Positions 51,668 to 63,800 of a stretch of DNA of 64,000 nt are shown here, one piece after another. The position numbers were made by a program, and so were the translations under genes. Under the pieces are notes generated by a model that was given only the letters and a program-made list of their open reading frames with translations, ran no database searches and was not told where the DNA came from. Within the stretch, counting starts at the first letter, position 1; every line of letters starts with the position of its first letter. Source of the DNA: a bacterium (lineage in GTDB: Bacteria > Myxococcota_A > Bradymonadia > UBA7976 > UBA1532); NCBI GenBank assembly GCA_030426085.1, contig JAUHYW010000016.1:1-64000 (forward strand), read 5' to 3'.

Positions 51668-53742
51668 GGTGCGGTCAGCGCGCGCCGCAGCTCGGCGGCA
51701 GTCAGAGCGAAGGCGAGCGGGCGGCTGCGGGGCGCCTCGGCCTCGACGGCGTCGAGGTCGGTCAGCAGAGCGCGGGCCTCGTCGGGCGAGATCGGGGCGT
51801 CGTCGGGCGCCGCGTCGAGGCAGGCGTCGGCCAGCGCGGGCTGTGGCCGGTCGTCGGCGTCGAGCGGCGCGGCCAGCGCGGCGCGCAGGGCCGCCTCGGC
51901 GTGATCCGGAGGCAGGGCGGCGGGCACCCGCTCGATGACGTGGGTCGCGCCGCCGAACGGCTCGATGCCGAAGCCGAGGGCCTTCAGGTCGGCCCCCCGC
52001 TGCACCAGCCGGGCGCGGGCGTCGGCGTCCAGCTCGATGGAGACGGGGCGGGCCAGCGCCCGATCGCCCGGCCGGCGCACGAGCCGGTCGAAGCGGACGC
52101 GGCGGCGGGCGGCGGCCACGTCGATGCCCACCAGCCCGTCGGCGGCGGCGCAGATCAAGAGACCGGCCAGCGGGGTCAGCGGGGTCAGGCCGCCGAAGCG
52201 CAGGCCGCCGATCTCGGGCCGGGTGCCGAGGACGGTCGGATCGGGCGCGGCGGGCGCGGCGGGTGGCGGGCCGCGGTGCAGGCCGGGCGTCGGCGAGATC
52301 GGCGGCCCCTGCGGCGCGTCGTCCACCGGCGGCGGGATGAACGCCGGTCGCCGGGGCGCGGCGGGCGGGCCCGGCGGGCGGCGCAGCGCCTCGGGCCGGT
52401 GGTCGAAGACCTCGGCCCGCACCGAGCCTCCGACGGACGGGCGCAGCCTGAGCGGCGGGCCTTCGCTGGCGGCGGCCAGCCCACCCGGCCCGCCTGACCC
52501 ACCCCCGCGCGGGGCCGCGCTCAGGTCGAGCTGACCCGACTCGACCCGGGGCCCCGGCTCGCGGCGCCCACCGGCCTCTGCCCGCCCCGCCGGACGGGGC
52601 TCGAAGCCGGCCCCCAGACCCGGGCGGCGGGCGGCGATGCGCTCCATCGCGTCGAAGATGCGCCGCCGGTGCCCGGCGAGGCCGCCGTCCTCGGCCTCGT
52701 CGGCGGCGTCGTCCCCCGCGTCGCCGTCGTCCGCCTCGTCGGCCGGCCGGGCCCAAGGCTCGCCCCGCAGCGTGCGATCGAGGGCGCTGCTCACCAGCCG
52801 GTGCACCCCGCCGCTGTCCACGTAGCGCACCTCGGTCTTGGCCGGGTGCACGTTCACGTCGAGCGCCTCGGGCGGCAGCCGCAGCCGCAGCACCACGAAC
52901 GGGTTGCGGCTGCGCTCGAGCCGGCTGCCGTAGGCCGACTTGATGGCCGACATGACCACCCGATCGCGCACGAAGCGGCCGTTGATGAAGGTGTGATAGT
53001 GGCGGGCGGTGGCCCGGGCCTCGTCCGGGGGCCCGATCAGCCCGTCGACGCCGGGCAGCCCGTCGAGCGACACCGGCGCCAGCCGCCCGGCGATCCGGCC
53101 GCCGAAGACCGCCCGCACCCGATCGGCGAGCGTCGCGTGGCGGGGCAGGTCGAAGGCGGTGCGGCCGTCCTTGATCAGCCGGAACGCGACGTCGGGGTAG
53201 CACAGGGCCAGCCGCTGCACCGCCTCCTGGACGTGGCTCGCCTCGGTGGCCGGCTTCTTGAGGAACTTGCGCCGGGCGGGCACGTTGAAGAACAGATCCG
53301 CGACCCGGATCTCGGTGCCGACCGGGCCCGGCGCCTCGCGCACCTCGAGGCCCTTGCCGCCCTCCACCGTCACCCGCAGCGCGCCGAGCGCGTCCGCCTG
53401 CCGGGTGCGCATCGAGAAGCGGCTGACCGACGCGATGGACGGGATCGCCTCGCCCCGGAAGCCCAGCGTGCGGATGTGATGCAGGTCGCTGGCGGTCTCG
53501 AGCTTGCTCGTCGCGTGCCGCTGCAGCGCGAGCACCGCGTCGTCCCGATCCATGCCGCAGCCGTCGTCGACCACCCGCAGCAGCTCGACCCCGCCCCGCG
53601 CCAGCTCGACGGTGATGGCCGTCGCGCCGGCGTCGACGCTGTTCTCCAAGAGCTCCTTGACCACGCTCGCCGGCCGCTCGACCACCTCGCCGGCGGCGAT
53701 CTGGTTGGCGAGCACCTCGTCGAGCACCCGGATGCGGCCCAC
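51664..53742 (-). CDS. mutL: DNA mismatch-repair protein MutL, without endonuclease motifs
   Basis: 692 residues from the GTG at 53742, chosen because AGGAGG precedes it and it gives the family start MGRIRVLDEVLANQIAAGEV. An ATG at 53760 lacks a ribosome site. The GHKL ATPase is complete: KELLENSVDAGAT, DDGCGM, LGFRGEAIPSI. After a long Pro/Gly-rich linker (about 330-520) comes the C-terminal dimer domain. The usual endonuclease motif (DQHAxxE) reads GIDVAAARRRVRFDRL and the CPHGRP block reads APRSRP, so the zinc-endonuclease sites are gone. This is the condition seen in species that use MutH. Note the MutH-like gene in the window. Confidence 0.96.
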   Translation of the reverse strand: MGRIRVLDEVLANQIAAGEVVERPASVVKELLENSVDAGATAITVELARGGVELLRVVDDGCGMDRDDAVLALQRHATSKLETASDLHHIRTLGFRGEAIPSIASVSRFSMRTRQADALGALRVTVEGGKGLEVREAPGPVGTEIRVADLFFNVPARRKFLKKPATEASHVQEAVQRLALCYPDVAFRLIKDGRTAFDLPRHATLADRVRAVFGGRIAGRLAPVSLDGLPGVDGLIGPPDEARATARHYHTFINGRFVRDRVVMSAIKSAYGSRLERSRNPFVVLRLRLPPEALDVNVHPAKTEVRYVDSGGVHRLVSSALDRTLRGEPWARPADEADDGDAGDDAADEAEDGGLAGHRRRIFDAMERIAARRPGLGAGFEPRPAGRAEAGGRREPGPRVESGQLDLSAAPRGGGSGGPGGLAAASEGPPLRLRPSVGGSVRAEVFDHRPEALRRPPGPPAAPRRPAFIPPPVDDAPQGPPISPTPGLHRGPPPAAPAAPDPTVLGTRPEIGGLRFGGLTPLTPLAGLLICAAADGLVGIDVAAARRRVRFDRLVRRPGDRALARPVSIELDADARARLVQRGADLKALGFGIEPFGGATHVIERVPAALPPDHAEAALRAALAAPLDADDRPQPALADACLDAAPDDAPISPDEARALLTDLDAVEAEAPRSRPLAFALTAAELRRALTAP

Positions 53743-53848
53743 GGTCCCTCCTGCTGACATGCCGGCGCATCCTACAGCGAGCCCCCGGCAAAAGACACCG
53801 CCCGCGCGGGTCGTCCGGGCCGTCACTCAAGGTTGAGCGACCCCGGGG

Positions 53849-53877
53849 TTTACCCCCGGATGGACCGCCGCTAGAGT
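53849..53877 (+). promoter_or_regulatory. Promoter of the enolase gene
   Basis: TTTACC (53849-53854), 17 bases, TAGAGT (53872-53877). Transcript start near 53884, a 40-base leader to the ATG at 53925. Confidence 0.5.
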
Positions 53878-53879
53878 GA

Positions 53880-55202
<1,323 letters not shown>

Positions 55203-55252
55203 ACCTCATGCCATGATGGTATCCCGGGCGCATGGGATGCGCGCCGTCGGGG

Positions 55253-58200
55253 TCACCCGTCGGCGTCCCCCGCCAGCCATCGGCGGATGGCATGGCACTC
55301 GGGCGTCGCGGTGAACACGAGCAGATCGCGGGCGATGTCGCTGTCGGCGACGAGCTGCTCGAGCTCGTCGTCGCCGAGGGCGGCGCGGGGGCGGTCGTCG
55401 AAGTCGAGCAGGCGCAGCATCTCCATCGAGCCGCCGAAGCCGCCGGAGGTGGCCAGGGCCAGGCGGTTGTCGAACAGCTCGAGCCCCGCCCGCAGGCCGG
55501 CGATGCCCTTGCGGCGCACGCCCTCGGCCGCCCGGGCGGCGAGCTCGACGGTCTGGGGGTGGTCGTCGACGGCGCCGACGTAGGGCGACAGGGCCTCTTT
55601 GAAGCGCTCCACCTGTCGTCGATCGCGGCCGCGCAGGGGGAAGTCGGCCCCGAGCAGGTCGAAGAGCGCCCCGAAGAACGCCCGGCTCTCCCGCTGGCGG
55701 AGCTGGCGGGCGGCGAGCGTGCCACAGGCCACCGGGATCATCGTGCGGGCGAGCAGGAAGCTGCGCCCGGCGGTGTCGGCGCTCTCGACGATGGCCGAGC
55801 CGAGCACCATGCGCAGGGCGCCGTCGCCCGGCTCGACGCTCACCGAGTAGGGCCGCTCGGGGTTCTGCACCAGCGCCATCTCGTCGATGCCGAGCAGGCG
55901 GGCGTAGCGCCGGGCCATCCGACCGAGCGGGCTGCCGGGGTCGATGGGCTCGCCGCCGCTGCCCGATGTGCGCCGGCGGCCCTCGGCGAGCACCGGCTCG
56001 ACGAGCAGCGGCGCCAGCTCGGCCAGCAGCTCGCCGAGCGGCGCGGGGACGGCGTCGGGGCGCACCGCCAGCGCCAGCGGGCGGGGCAGGGGCTCGTCGC
56101 GCTCGGGCGCCGCGCCGGGCTGCACCTCGCCTTCGATCCACGCGGCGGCGTCGGCGATCCAGACCCGGGTCGGCCCGCTGACGGCGCCTTCGAGGGCGCT
56201 CCAGACCGACTGATCGAGCGGGGCGAGCTTGAGCCGCTCGACGGCGAGTTGCACCGGGGTGAGCGGGGTGGTGCGCTTGCCCGAGGCGTGGGGGGCGGGG
56301 CCGGCCGAGGCGGGCCGGGCCGCCGGGGGGGCGGCGAAGGCGCTGGTCGGGCCGTGGACATCCAGCGAGTCGCCCCCGCTCTCGGGGCGTCGCCGGGCGA
56401 CCGGGGGCAGCGCGCCCGACGGGGAGCGGTCGATGTCCGGCTGCAGCAGGTTGACCACGTCCGAGGTGGGCACCATCGGGCTGCGCCGCTCGCTGGAGGC
56501 GGTGGGCAGCGCGTCGAGCAGCGCGGCGGCGGGCGACTCGAAGGGCGGCCCGGTCTCGGGGTCGCGCAGCCGCGCAGGGGCCCCCGTCACCGCGGGCAGC
56601 GAGCCGGTGGCCCCGTCGGGCTCGATGGTCTGGATCGAGCCGGTGTCGGCGGTCGCGTCGAACGGGCCGAAGACCTCGCCCTCGAGGTGCGCCGTCAGGA
56701 TGGCGAGGTCGTCCTCGATCGACGCGTCGAGCGGGGAGGGGATGACCACCGCCTCGACCGGGCGGTCGGCGGGGGCCTCGGGCGGGGCGTCGTCGACCTC
56801 CAGCGGGTGCGGCGTCTCGGCCAGCGCGTCGAACGCCAGCTCGACGTCCTCCGGCTCGGGCATCGGGGGGCGGGTCGAGGGCAGGTCGGGGCGCAGCACC
56901 TCGGCCGTGGGCCCGTCGTCGAGGTCGTCGTCCGACAGGCTCGGGGGGCGGGTGGCGTGCTCGAACGCCCGGTCGACCGAGGGCTCGAGGTCGCGGGCGT
57001 CGAGCGAGGGGTCGCCGGGCCCCTCGCCGGGCGCGCCGTCCGCCGGGCGCTTTCTCAGCGCGATGGCCCCGATGGCGCCGTCGCCGGCGGCCAGCGCCCG
57101 GCCCGGCGGGCGCAGGAGCGGCTCGGCGGGCAGGTCGGGGTCGGCGCCGGCCAGCCCCAGGTCGCGGGCGAGGGTGGCCAGCATCGGATCGACCGGGTCG
57201 ATCTCGCGGAACGCCTCCAGCCGCTCGACCGCCTCGGCCCGCCGGCCCCGGCGCAGCAGCGCGTGCACCTGACCCGCCCGGGCGGCGCTCAGCTCGGCCG
57301 GCTGGTCGGCCAGCTTCTCGAGCCGCTGGTAGGCCATCAGCGCCAGATCGGCCTCGCCGGCGACGAGGTAGACCCGGGCCAGCTCGCCCAGCGCCTGATC
57401 GTCGGTGCCCAGGCCCACCGCCCGCCGCAGGTCTTCGATGGCCCCGGCGTGGTCGCCGAGGTGGTGCCCCTTGATGCGCCCCAGGCGGGTGTAGAGCCGG
57501 CCGAGCAGGCGGTCGTCGTGGGCCGCCATCGTCGCGGTGCGGTAGTGGGCCGCGGCCTCGGCGAACTGGTCGAGGCTGTAGCGCAGGTCGCCCAGGCGGA
57601 CCCGGGCGTCGAGGTCGGTCGGGGCGAGCTGCACCAGCTCTTCGAGGGTCTCGGCGGCCGCCGCCCGCTGGCCGAGGTGGTCGAGCTGCACGTCGGCCAG
57701 CCGGCGCAGCAGCGGCACCCGCTCGGCCGGGGCGTCGAGCCGCGCGGCGCGGTGGGCGAGCAGGGCCGCCAGCTCGGATCGGGCGCCCCGCTGCTCCAGC
57801 ATGCCTTCGGCCCGCTCGGCGGCCTCGGCGGCGCCCGGATCGCGGCGCACCGCCTCGAGCCACGCCGCCAGCGCGCCCGCCTGATCGTCGAGGTGCTCGG
57901 CCCGGATGCGGCCGGCCTCGAACAGCCGGGCCGCCGCGCCGGGGCCGTGGCTCTGGCGCTCGGCGATCGCGACCAGCCGCTCGGCCCGGTCGGCGGGCTC
58001 GAGGTCGCTGCGGTCGGCCCGGTCGAGCAGCAGCCACGGGGGCACCGGATCGGTCTCGCACGCCGCCTGGGATTCGCGGAACGCGTCGAGGCCCACCGAG
58101 GGCATGCCCCGGGCCTCTTCGATGAGCCCTGCCGACCACAGCGCCAGCGCCTTCTCCCGGGGATCACCGGTCTCTTCGGCCCGCTGGAGCAGGAGCTGGG

Positions 58201-60856
58201 CTTCGGCCCCCGCGATATGGGTCTGGCGGTGCAGGCCGAGCAGCGCGACCCACGGGCGGTCGACCTGGGGGTCGAGCGTGCGCACCCGATCCCACAGGGT
58301 CGTCAGATCAGCGGCGGGCAGCTCGGCGGCGTGGCCCTGCTCGGCGGCCTCCTGCCACAGCGCCAGGGCGTCGCGCCGGTTGTCGACGAGCTGGGCGAGC
58401 TGGGCCAGCCGGGCGGCGAGGCGGGCGCCGTCGCCGGACTCGGCCGCCTGCCGCACCAGGGTCCACGCCGCCTCGGGGTCCCGGGCCTCGGCGACGGCGT
58501 CCTCCAGCGCGCCCTCGGCCTCCATCGGATCGACCACCGCCGCCAGCTTGTGGCGGGCGACCGCCTTCTGCCCCGGGGTGCGGGCGTGGCTCAGCATGGC
58601 CCGGTACAGCTCGGCCAGGCGGCGGGCGTCGCCCTCGGCCAGCGCCAGCCGCTCGATGGCCCAGCCGGCGGGCAGCGCCGTGGGGACCAGCCGGGCCGCC
58701 TCTTCGTAGGCCGATCGGGCCCCGTCGCGGTCGTCGAGGCGATCGAGGCGCACGTCGGCCAGCCGGATGAGGACCGCGGCCTTCGCCCGGGGGTCGTCGA
58801 GCTGCTCGGCGCGGTTGGCCAGCACCCGGGTCAGCGCGGCCCAGCGCTCGCTCTGGCGGTACAGCCGCTCGAGGCCGGCCACCGCGTCGGGCGCGCCCGG
58901 CTGCAGGGCCAGCAGCGCCTCGTAGCAGGCGATGGCCGCGTCGGGCTGGTCCAGGCGGAACTCGTGCAGCTCGGCCAGCTTGCCGAGCAGCGCCGGCCGG
59001 CGGGGATCGTCGGGGCCGAGGCTGTCCAGCTCGTGGCGGTGCAGCGCGGCCAGATCGCGCCACCGCCCGTGCTGGTGGAGCTGTCGCCCCAGCCCGCGCA
59101 GCGCGGGCAGCCACGCCGGGTCGAGCCGCAGCGTCTCGCGCCACGTCGCCTCGGCGCCCTCGGGGTCGCCCATCTGGTGCTGCACGTCGGCGATCCGGGT
59201 GAGCACGATGCGCCGTCGGTCGGCGTCGGACGCGTCCCGCTCGGTCTCCAGCGCCGCGAGCAGCCCCGGCCAGTCGCCCCGATTCCACAGCAGGCGCTGG
59301 CGCGACTCGTGGGCGTAGCGGTCGTCGGGGTCGTGCTCGACGGCGGTCTCGAACAGGCTCAGCGCCTCGTCGGGGCGGCCGAGCGGGCCCTCGCACAGCT
59401 CGGCGAGGCGGCCGGCGACCATCGCCCGGGACAGCGGGTGCAGCGGGCGGGCGAGGGCGCTGCGCAGCTCCTCTTCGAGCACCGGCAGGTTGCCGTGGGC
59501 GTGCAGCAGGCGGGCCCGCTCCTCGAAGGCGGCCGGCAGCAGCGGGGGCTCGCCGCCGGCCGCAGCCCACGCCGCCGAGGCCCCGTCGGCGTAGCGTCGG
59601 CGGGCGGCCTCGGCGTCGCCGTCCCGCAGGCGCAGCACGTCGGCGAGGTGGGTCGACAGCGCGCCCCGCACGGCGGGATCGGCCGCGTTGTGGATCAGCC
59701 CGGCCATCGCCCGGCGCCAATCCTCGGTCCGCTCGGCCCGCCACGCGCAGCGGCGCAGGGCGGCCAGGGCGGGCAGGGCCTCGGTCTCGGATCCGGTCGC
59801 CCGGCGGTGGGCCTCGCAGGCGGCGGCGGTGTCGCCCGATCCGGCCTCGATGTTCAGCCCGACCCGGTACCACAGCCCGGGATCGGCGGCGGCGAGGCGG
59901 GCCAGCACGTCGTTGGCCTGCTTCCACGCGCCCAGGCGCTCATAGAGCCCGGCGATCTCGGCCATCGCCGCCGGGTCGTGCCCCAGGCTGGCCACCGCCG
60001 CGCCGAGGTGCGGCCGGGCCCGCTCGGGCGCGTCGAGCCGCACCCCCAGCACCAGCGCCGCGAGGACGTGCAGCCGCCCCCGGGCCCGCTCGTCGCGCAC
60101 CCGCCCCACCGCGTCGTCGAGCGTGTCGATCAGGCTCTCCCACTGCGCCCGCCGCTGGAGGATGCGCAGCACGCCGTCCAGCGCGGGGGGGAAGTCGGGG
60201 TCGGCGTCGAACGCCGATCGATAGGCCGCCAGCGCCGCGTCGTCGTCCCGGTGGGCCGCCTCGTGCACCCGCCCGCTCTCGACGAGCAGCTCGGCCCGGC
60301 GGCGGGGGTCGTCGGTCAGATCGAGCCGGCGCTCGAGCACCAGCAGCCGGGCGGCGGGGTCGTCGGGGTCGGTGAGGAGCTGCAGCCGGGCCAGCAGCAT
60401 GCGGTCGTCGGGGGCCCGGGCCAGCGCCTCCCGGGCGCAGGCGGCCGCCGCGGCCCGCTCGCCGAGGCGGTCGTGCAGCAGGGCGCACAGCCGGGCGAGC
60501 AGCGAGACCCGGGCCGGGCCGTCGGCGGTGGACCGCAGCGCCGACTCCAACCACTCGCGGGCCTCGAGCCAGTCGCCGTCCCGCTCGGCCAGATCGGCCA
60601 GCGCCCGGGCCGCGCTGGGGTCGTCGGGGTCGAGGGTGTGGGCCTCTTCGTAGTGCTGGCGGGCCGCGTCGCGGGCGCCCAGCTCTTCGAGGCAGATCCG
60701 GGCCGCTTCGCACAGGTGGCGGGCGGCCGCGCGGGGGTCGTCGGCGTGGGCCGCCTCTTCGCGGTACAGATCGACGAGCCCCCGCCACCAGCGGATCGGA
60801 TCGTCGGCGTCGATCCGGGGGGCGAGGGCCAGGCCGCGGTCGGGTGTCGCGCGCAT
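55253..60856 (-). CDS. Giant TPR protein 1
   Basis: 1867 residues. From residue 1 to about 1200 it is a chain of 34-residue TPR-like helix pairs (examples: LVESGRVHEAAHRDDDAAL and LARLAAADPGLWYRVGLNIE). Then a 300-residue disordered, Pro/Asp/Ser-rich linker (about 1200-1530), and a globular C-terminal domain of about 310 residues. That domain (ARLLGIDEMALVQNPERPYSV, LARTMIPVACGTLAARQLRQRE, then LALATSGGFGGSMEML) is shared with the protein upstream and with giant TPR proteins of myxobacteria as I recall. Cytoplasmic scaffold is likely; no export signal. Coupled to the preceding gene by a one-base overlap (TGATG). Confidence 0.85.
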   Translation of the reverse strand: MRATPDRGLALAPRIDADDPIRWWRGLVDLYREEAAHADDPRAAARHLCEAARICLEELGARDAARQHYEEAHTLDPDDPSAARALADLAERDGDWLEAREWLESALRSTADGPARVSLLARLCALLHDRLGERAAAAACAREALARAPDDRMLLARLQLLTDPDDPAARLLVLERRLDLTDDPRRRAELLVESGRVHEAAHRDDDAALAAYRSAFDADPDFPPALDGVLRILQRRAQWESLIDTLDDAVGRVRDERARGRLHVLAALVLGVRLDAPERARPHLGAAVASLGHDPAAMAEIAGLYERLGAWKQANDVLARLAAADPGLWYRVGLNIEAGSGDTAAACEAHRRATGSETEALPALAALRRCAWRAERTEDWRRAMAGLIHNAADPAVRGALSTHLADVLRLRDGDAEAARRRYADGASAAWAAAGGEPPLLPAAFEERARLLHAHGNLPVLEEELRSALARPLHPLSRAMVAGRLAELCEGPLGRPDEALSLFETAVEHDPDDRYAHESRQRLLWNRGDWPGLLAALETERDASDADRRRIVLTRIADVQHQMGDPEGAEATWRETLRLDPAWLPALRGLGRQLHQHGRWRDLAALHRHELDSLGPDDPRRPALLGKLAELHEFRLDQPDAAIACYEALLALQPGAPDAVAGLERLYRQSERWAALTRVLANRAEQLDDPRAKAAVLIRLADVRLDRLDDRDGARSAYEEAARLVPTALPAGWAIERLALAEGDARRLAELYRAMLSHARTPGQKAVARHKLAAVVDPMEAEGALEDAVAEARDPEAAWTLVRQAAESGDGARLAARLAQLAQLVDNRRDALALWQEAAEQGHAAELPAADLTTLWDRVRTLDPQVDRPWVALLGLHRQTHIAGAEAQLLLQRAEETGDPREKALALWSAGLIEEARGMPSVGLDAFRESQAACETDPVPPWLLLDRADRSDLEPADRAERLVAIAERQSHGPGAAARLFEAGRIRAEHLDDQAGALAAWLEAVRRDPGAAEAAERAEGMLEQRGARSELAALLAHRAARLDAPAERVPLLRRLADVQLDHLGQRAAAAETLEELVQLAPTDLDARVRLGDLRYSLDQFAEAAAHYRTATMAAHDDRLLGRLYTRLGRIKGHHLGDHAGAIEDLRRAVGLGTDDQALGELARVYLVAGEADLALMAYQRLEKLADQPAELSAARAGQVHALLRRGRRAEAVERLEAFREIDPVDPMLATLARDLGLAGADPDLPAEPLLRPPGRALAAGDGAIGAIALRKRPADGAPGEGPGDPSLDARDLEPSVDRAFEHATRPPSLSDDDLDDGPTAEVLRPDLPSTRPPMPEPEDVELAFDALAETPHPLEVDDAPPEAPADRPVEAVVIPSPLDASIEDDLAILTAHLEGEVFGPFDATADTGSIQTIEPDGATGSLPAVTGAPARLRDPETGPPFESPAAALLDALPTASSERRSPMVPTSDVVNLLQPDIDRSPSGALPPVARRRPESGGDSLDVHGPTSAFAAPPAARPASAGPAPHASGKRTTPLTPVQLAVERLKLAPLDQSVWSALEGAVSGPTRVWIADAAAWIEGEVQPGAAPERDEPLPRPLALAVRPDAVPAPLGELLAELAPLLVEPVLAEGRRRTSGSGGEPIDPGSPLGRMARRYARLLGIDEMALVQNPERPYSVSVEPGDGALRMVLGSAIVESADTAGRSFLLARTMIPVACGTLAARQLRQRESRAFFGALFDLLGADFPLRGRDRRQVERFKEALSPYVGAVDDHPQTVELAARAAEGVRRKGIAGLRAGLELFDNRLALATSGGFGGSMEMLRLLDFDDRPRAALGDDELEQLVADSDIARDLLVFTATPECHAIRRWLAGDADG

Positions 60857-63800
60857 CAGCCGACCCTCCCCGAGAGCCCCAGCCCCAGCACCCGCCGCAG
60901 CCGGGCGTGGTCGCCGCCGAGGGCCCAGCTCAACAGCGCCCGGCCGGCGGGCGAGGCGTCGAGCGCGGCCGGCACCCCGCCGGCCCGGCGGGCGGCGTCG
61001 GCGGCGGCGGGGTCGGTGAAGACGATCCGATCGAGGGCCACCCGCAGATCACCACAGGCCAGCAGCCCGGCCCGATCGCGGGTCGCGGCGACGCCCCGGG
61101 CGAGGCGGGTGAAGTCCACCGGGCCGCCGCCCCGGGCGGCGAGGCCGTCGAGCTGGAGCTTGAGCCGCCGGGGCAGCCGCCGGGCCCGCTCGGCCAGCCG
61201 GGCCCGCAGCTCGGTCGGCACCGCGTCGGGGCCCGGATCGGGCAGCAGGCCCGGCGAGAGCGTCGCGCCCATGACCCCCGCGCAGCGCTGCACCCGCTCG
61301 ACGCCGGGGGCTTCGAGCAGCAGCCGCCCGTCGCGCAGGCCGTCGAGGAGCTGCCCCACGACGAAGGCCTGCCGGGCGTCGAGCGGCCCGGCCAGCGCCG
61401 CCTGGGGCACCGCGATCGCCGGCCGGGGCAGGTACAGCCCGCGGAACCGGACCAGCGCCCGGCCGCCGTTGTGCAACTCGACGTCCTCGACGCCCAGGCC
61501 CGCCGCCAGCCGACGGAACTCGGCTTGCCACTCGGGGAAGCTGCGCCGCGAGAGCCGGGCCACGCCGCCGGGCATCGCCCCGGCGAGCACCTCGGTCAGC
61601 ACCAGCGCGAAGGCGTCGAAGACCACCCGGTCGCGGCCCCGCTCGGCGGGATCTTCGAGCAGCTCCCGGCGCAGCGTATCGCCCAGCGGGCGGGCGAAGT
61701 CGAGCGAGACCCGCTTGTGGGCCGCGGCGATCCACTGCCGGGTGCGGGCGTCGGCCAGCCCGAGCCACGCCAGCGCCTCGCCGACGAGGAGCTGCCCGTC
61801 CCGGTCGCCCCGCCGGGCGTGCAGCCGGGCCAGGGCGTCGAGGGTCGCCCGGTCGCAGCGCTCGGCCAGGGCCCCCCGCCGGGCCTCGACGGCCCGGTCG
61901 ATGGCGTCCTCGACGTGCTCGGCAGGCACCGCGCCGTCGGGGGCCCCGTCGGCCTCTTCGAGCAGCCGCCAGACCGCCGCCAGCCGCGCCGGATCGAGCT
62001 CCACCGCTCGCTTGAACCAGCCCGCCGCCCGCCGCGGATCGTGATAGACCCGGGCGAAGATCTCGCCGATGGCCATCGCCCGATCGGCCCGGGCGTCGGG
62101 CGCGGTCTCGAGCGCCATCAGCCGCTGGAAGACCTGCACCACGCCCTTCCACTGGCGGTCGGCGGCGAGCAGCTCGGCCAGCAGCTCGAGCGCCGCCGCG
62201 TCCCGGGGTTCGACCCGCAGCACCTTCTCGATCAGCGCCCGGGCCCCCGCCCGATCGCCCCGCTGCTGGCGGGCCGCCGCCTGAGCCCGCATCGCCGGCA
62301 GCCGCATGCGCCCGCCCTCGGCCCGGGCGGCGAGCGCGAAGCAGGTGTCGGCGTCCTTGGTGCGGCCCAGCCGCTCGGCGATGCCCGCGGCGAGCAGGGC
62401 CGTCTCGGCGTCGGGGCCCTCGGCGACCAGCTCCCGGCGCAGGGCGGTCCACGCCCCGGGCAGATCTTCGAAGCGATCGGCCAGCAGCCGGGCCAGCTCG
62501 CGGGCCACCGGGCGCCGCCGCTCGGGCGCGGCGATGGCCGAGAGCCGCCGGCGGTGCAGATCGGCCAGCCGGGACCACTCGCCGGCCGCTTGCAGGCGAT
62601 CGGCGAGGGCCCGGGCGGCGGTGTCGTCGGCCGGGTTGAGCTCGATCGCGTGGGTCAGCATCCGCCGGACCCGATCGGGCGCCTCGCCCCGGGCCTCGGC
62701 CTCGAGGGCGGCGGCGTGGTGCACCTCGGCCGCCGGGCCGGGCGCCCGCAGCGCGCCGGTGAGCTTGCGCCCCATCTCGGCGCTGGCCGATGGATCGCCG
62801 CCCTGCCGCCCCAGCCGACGCAGCGCGAGCAGGGCCGGCAGCGAGCCGGGGTCCATCTCGAGCAGGCTCTCGGCGGCCTCGGTGACCGAGGCGGTGTCGC
62901 CGATGCGCAGCCCGTGGCCGATGATCGACGTCAGCAGCGCGGTGCGCCCCGGCTCGTCCTCGTAGTCCAGCCGCAGCCACAGCGCGGCGATGAGGCCCGC
63001 CGTCTCGCCCGCCGCCTCCAGCCGCCGGCGGTAGCGGGCGAAGAGATCGCCCCGCTCGGGGTGGGCCGCGTACAGGGCCGCCGCGGCCTCGGTCGTCGTC
63101 GCCTCGCCCCGGGCCAGCGCCCGCCAGGCGATCGCGGTGCGGGGCTCGTCGGCCCCGGCGGCCACCGCGTCGAGCGCCGCCGCCCGATCGGCCGCGCGCC
63201 CCGGGGTGCCCTCCGGGCGGGCGTCGGCCTCTCTCGCCCGAGCCAGGGCCTCGGCCGCCGGACCCGCCGGGCGCCAGTCGCCCCGCTCGACCGCCGCCAG
63301 CCGAGCCGCCCCCGCCTTCGCCGCGGCGCAGTCGGGGTCGGCCTCCAGCGCCCGGCGATACGCGTCGGCGGCCAGCGCCGGCTCCTCCAGCCGCAGCTCC
63401 CACAGCGCGCCGGCCCGGGCCAGCAGCACCGCCCGCCGCCGATCGCCGGCCAGCGCCGCCTGCTCTTCGAGGGTGTCGGCCAGCATGCGCCAGTGGTCGG
63501 TGCGCTCGCAGGCCAGGGCCAGCAGCGCCAGCGAGCCGGCGTCCGCCGCCCGATCGAGCGTCTGCGCCGCCCGGGCCCGGGCCCGCCAGCGGATCAAAAG
63601 CTCGGCCGCCTCGTCCGGTCGGCCGGCGGCCAGCAGCGCTTCGGCCATCGGCAGGGCCAGCACCGGCGACGGGTGGGCCGCCAGATCGTGGGTCTCGATC
63701 TGGTGCACGATCTCGCCGGTGCGTCCCAGGCGCAGCGCGGTGCGCAGCAGGCCGTCGACCGCGCCCACCGACTCGGGATCGCGGGCCAGCGCCTCGCGGT

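Noticed and set aside
55232-62044. A 2270-codon open frame on the plus strand, antisense to the giant TPR genes
   Set aside because: The extremely GC-rich codon use of the real minus-strand gene rarely places stop codons in this antisense frame. Its translation is a Gly/Arg/Gln/Leu/His-rich string without domains or ribosome site.
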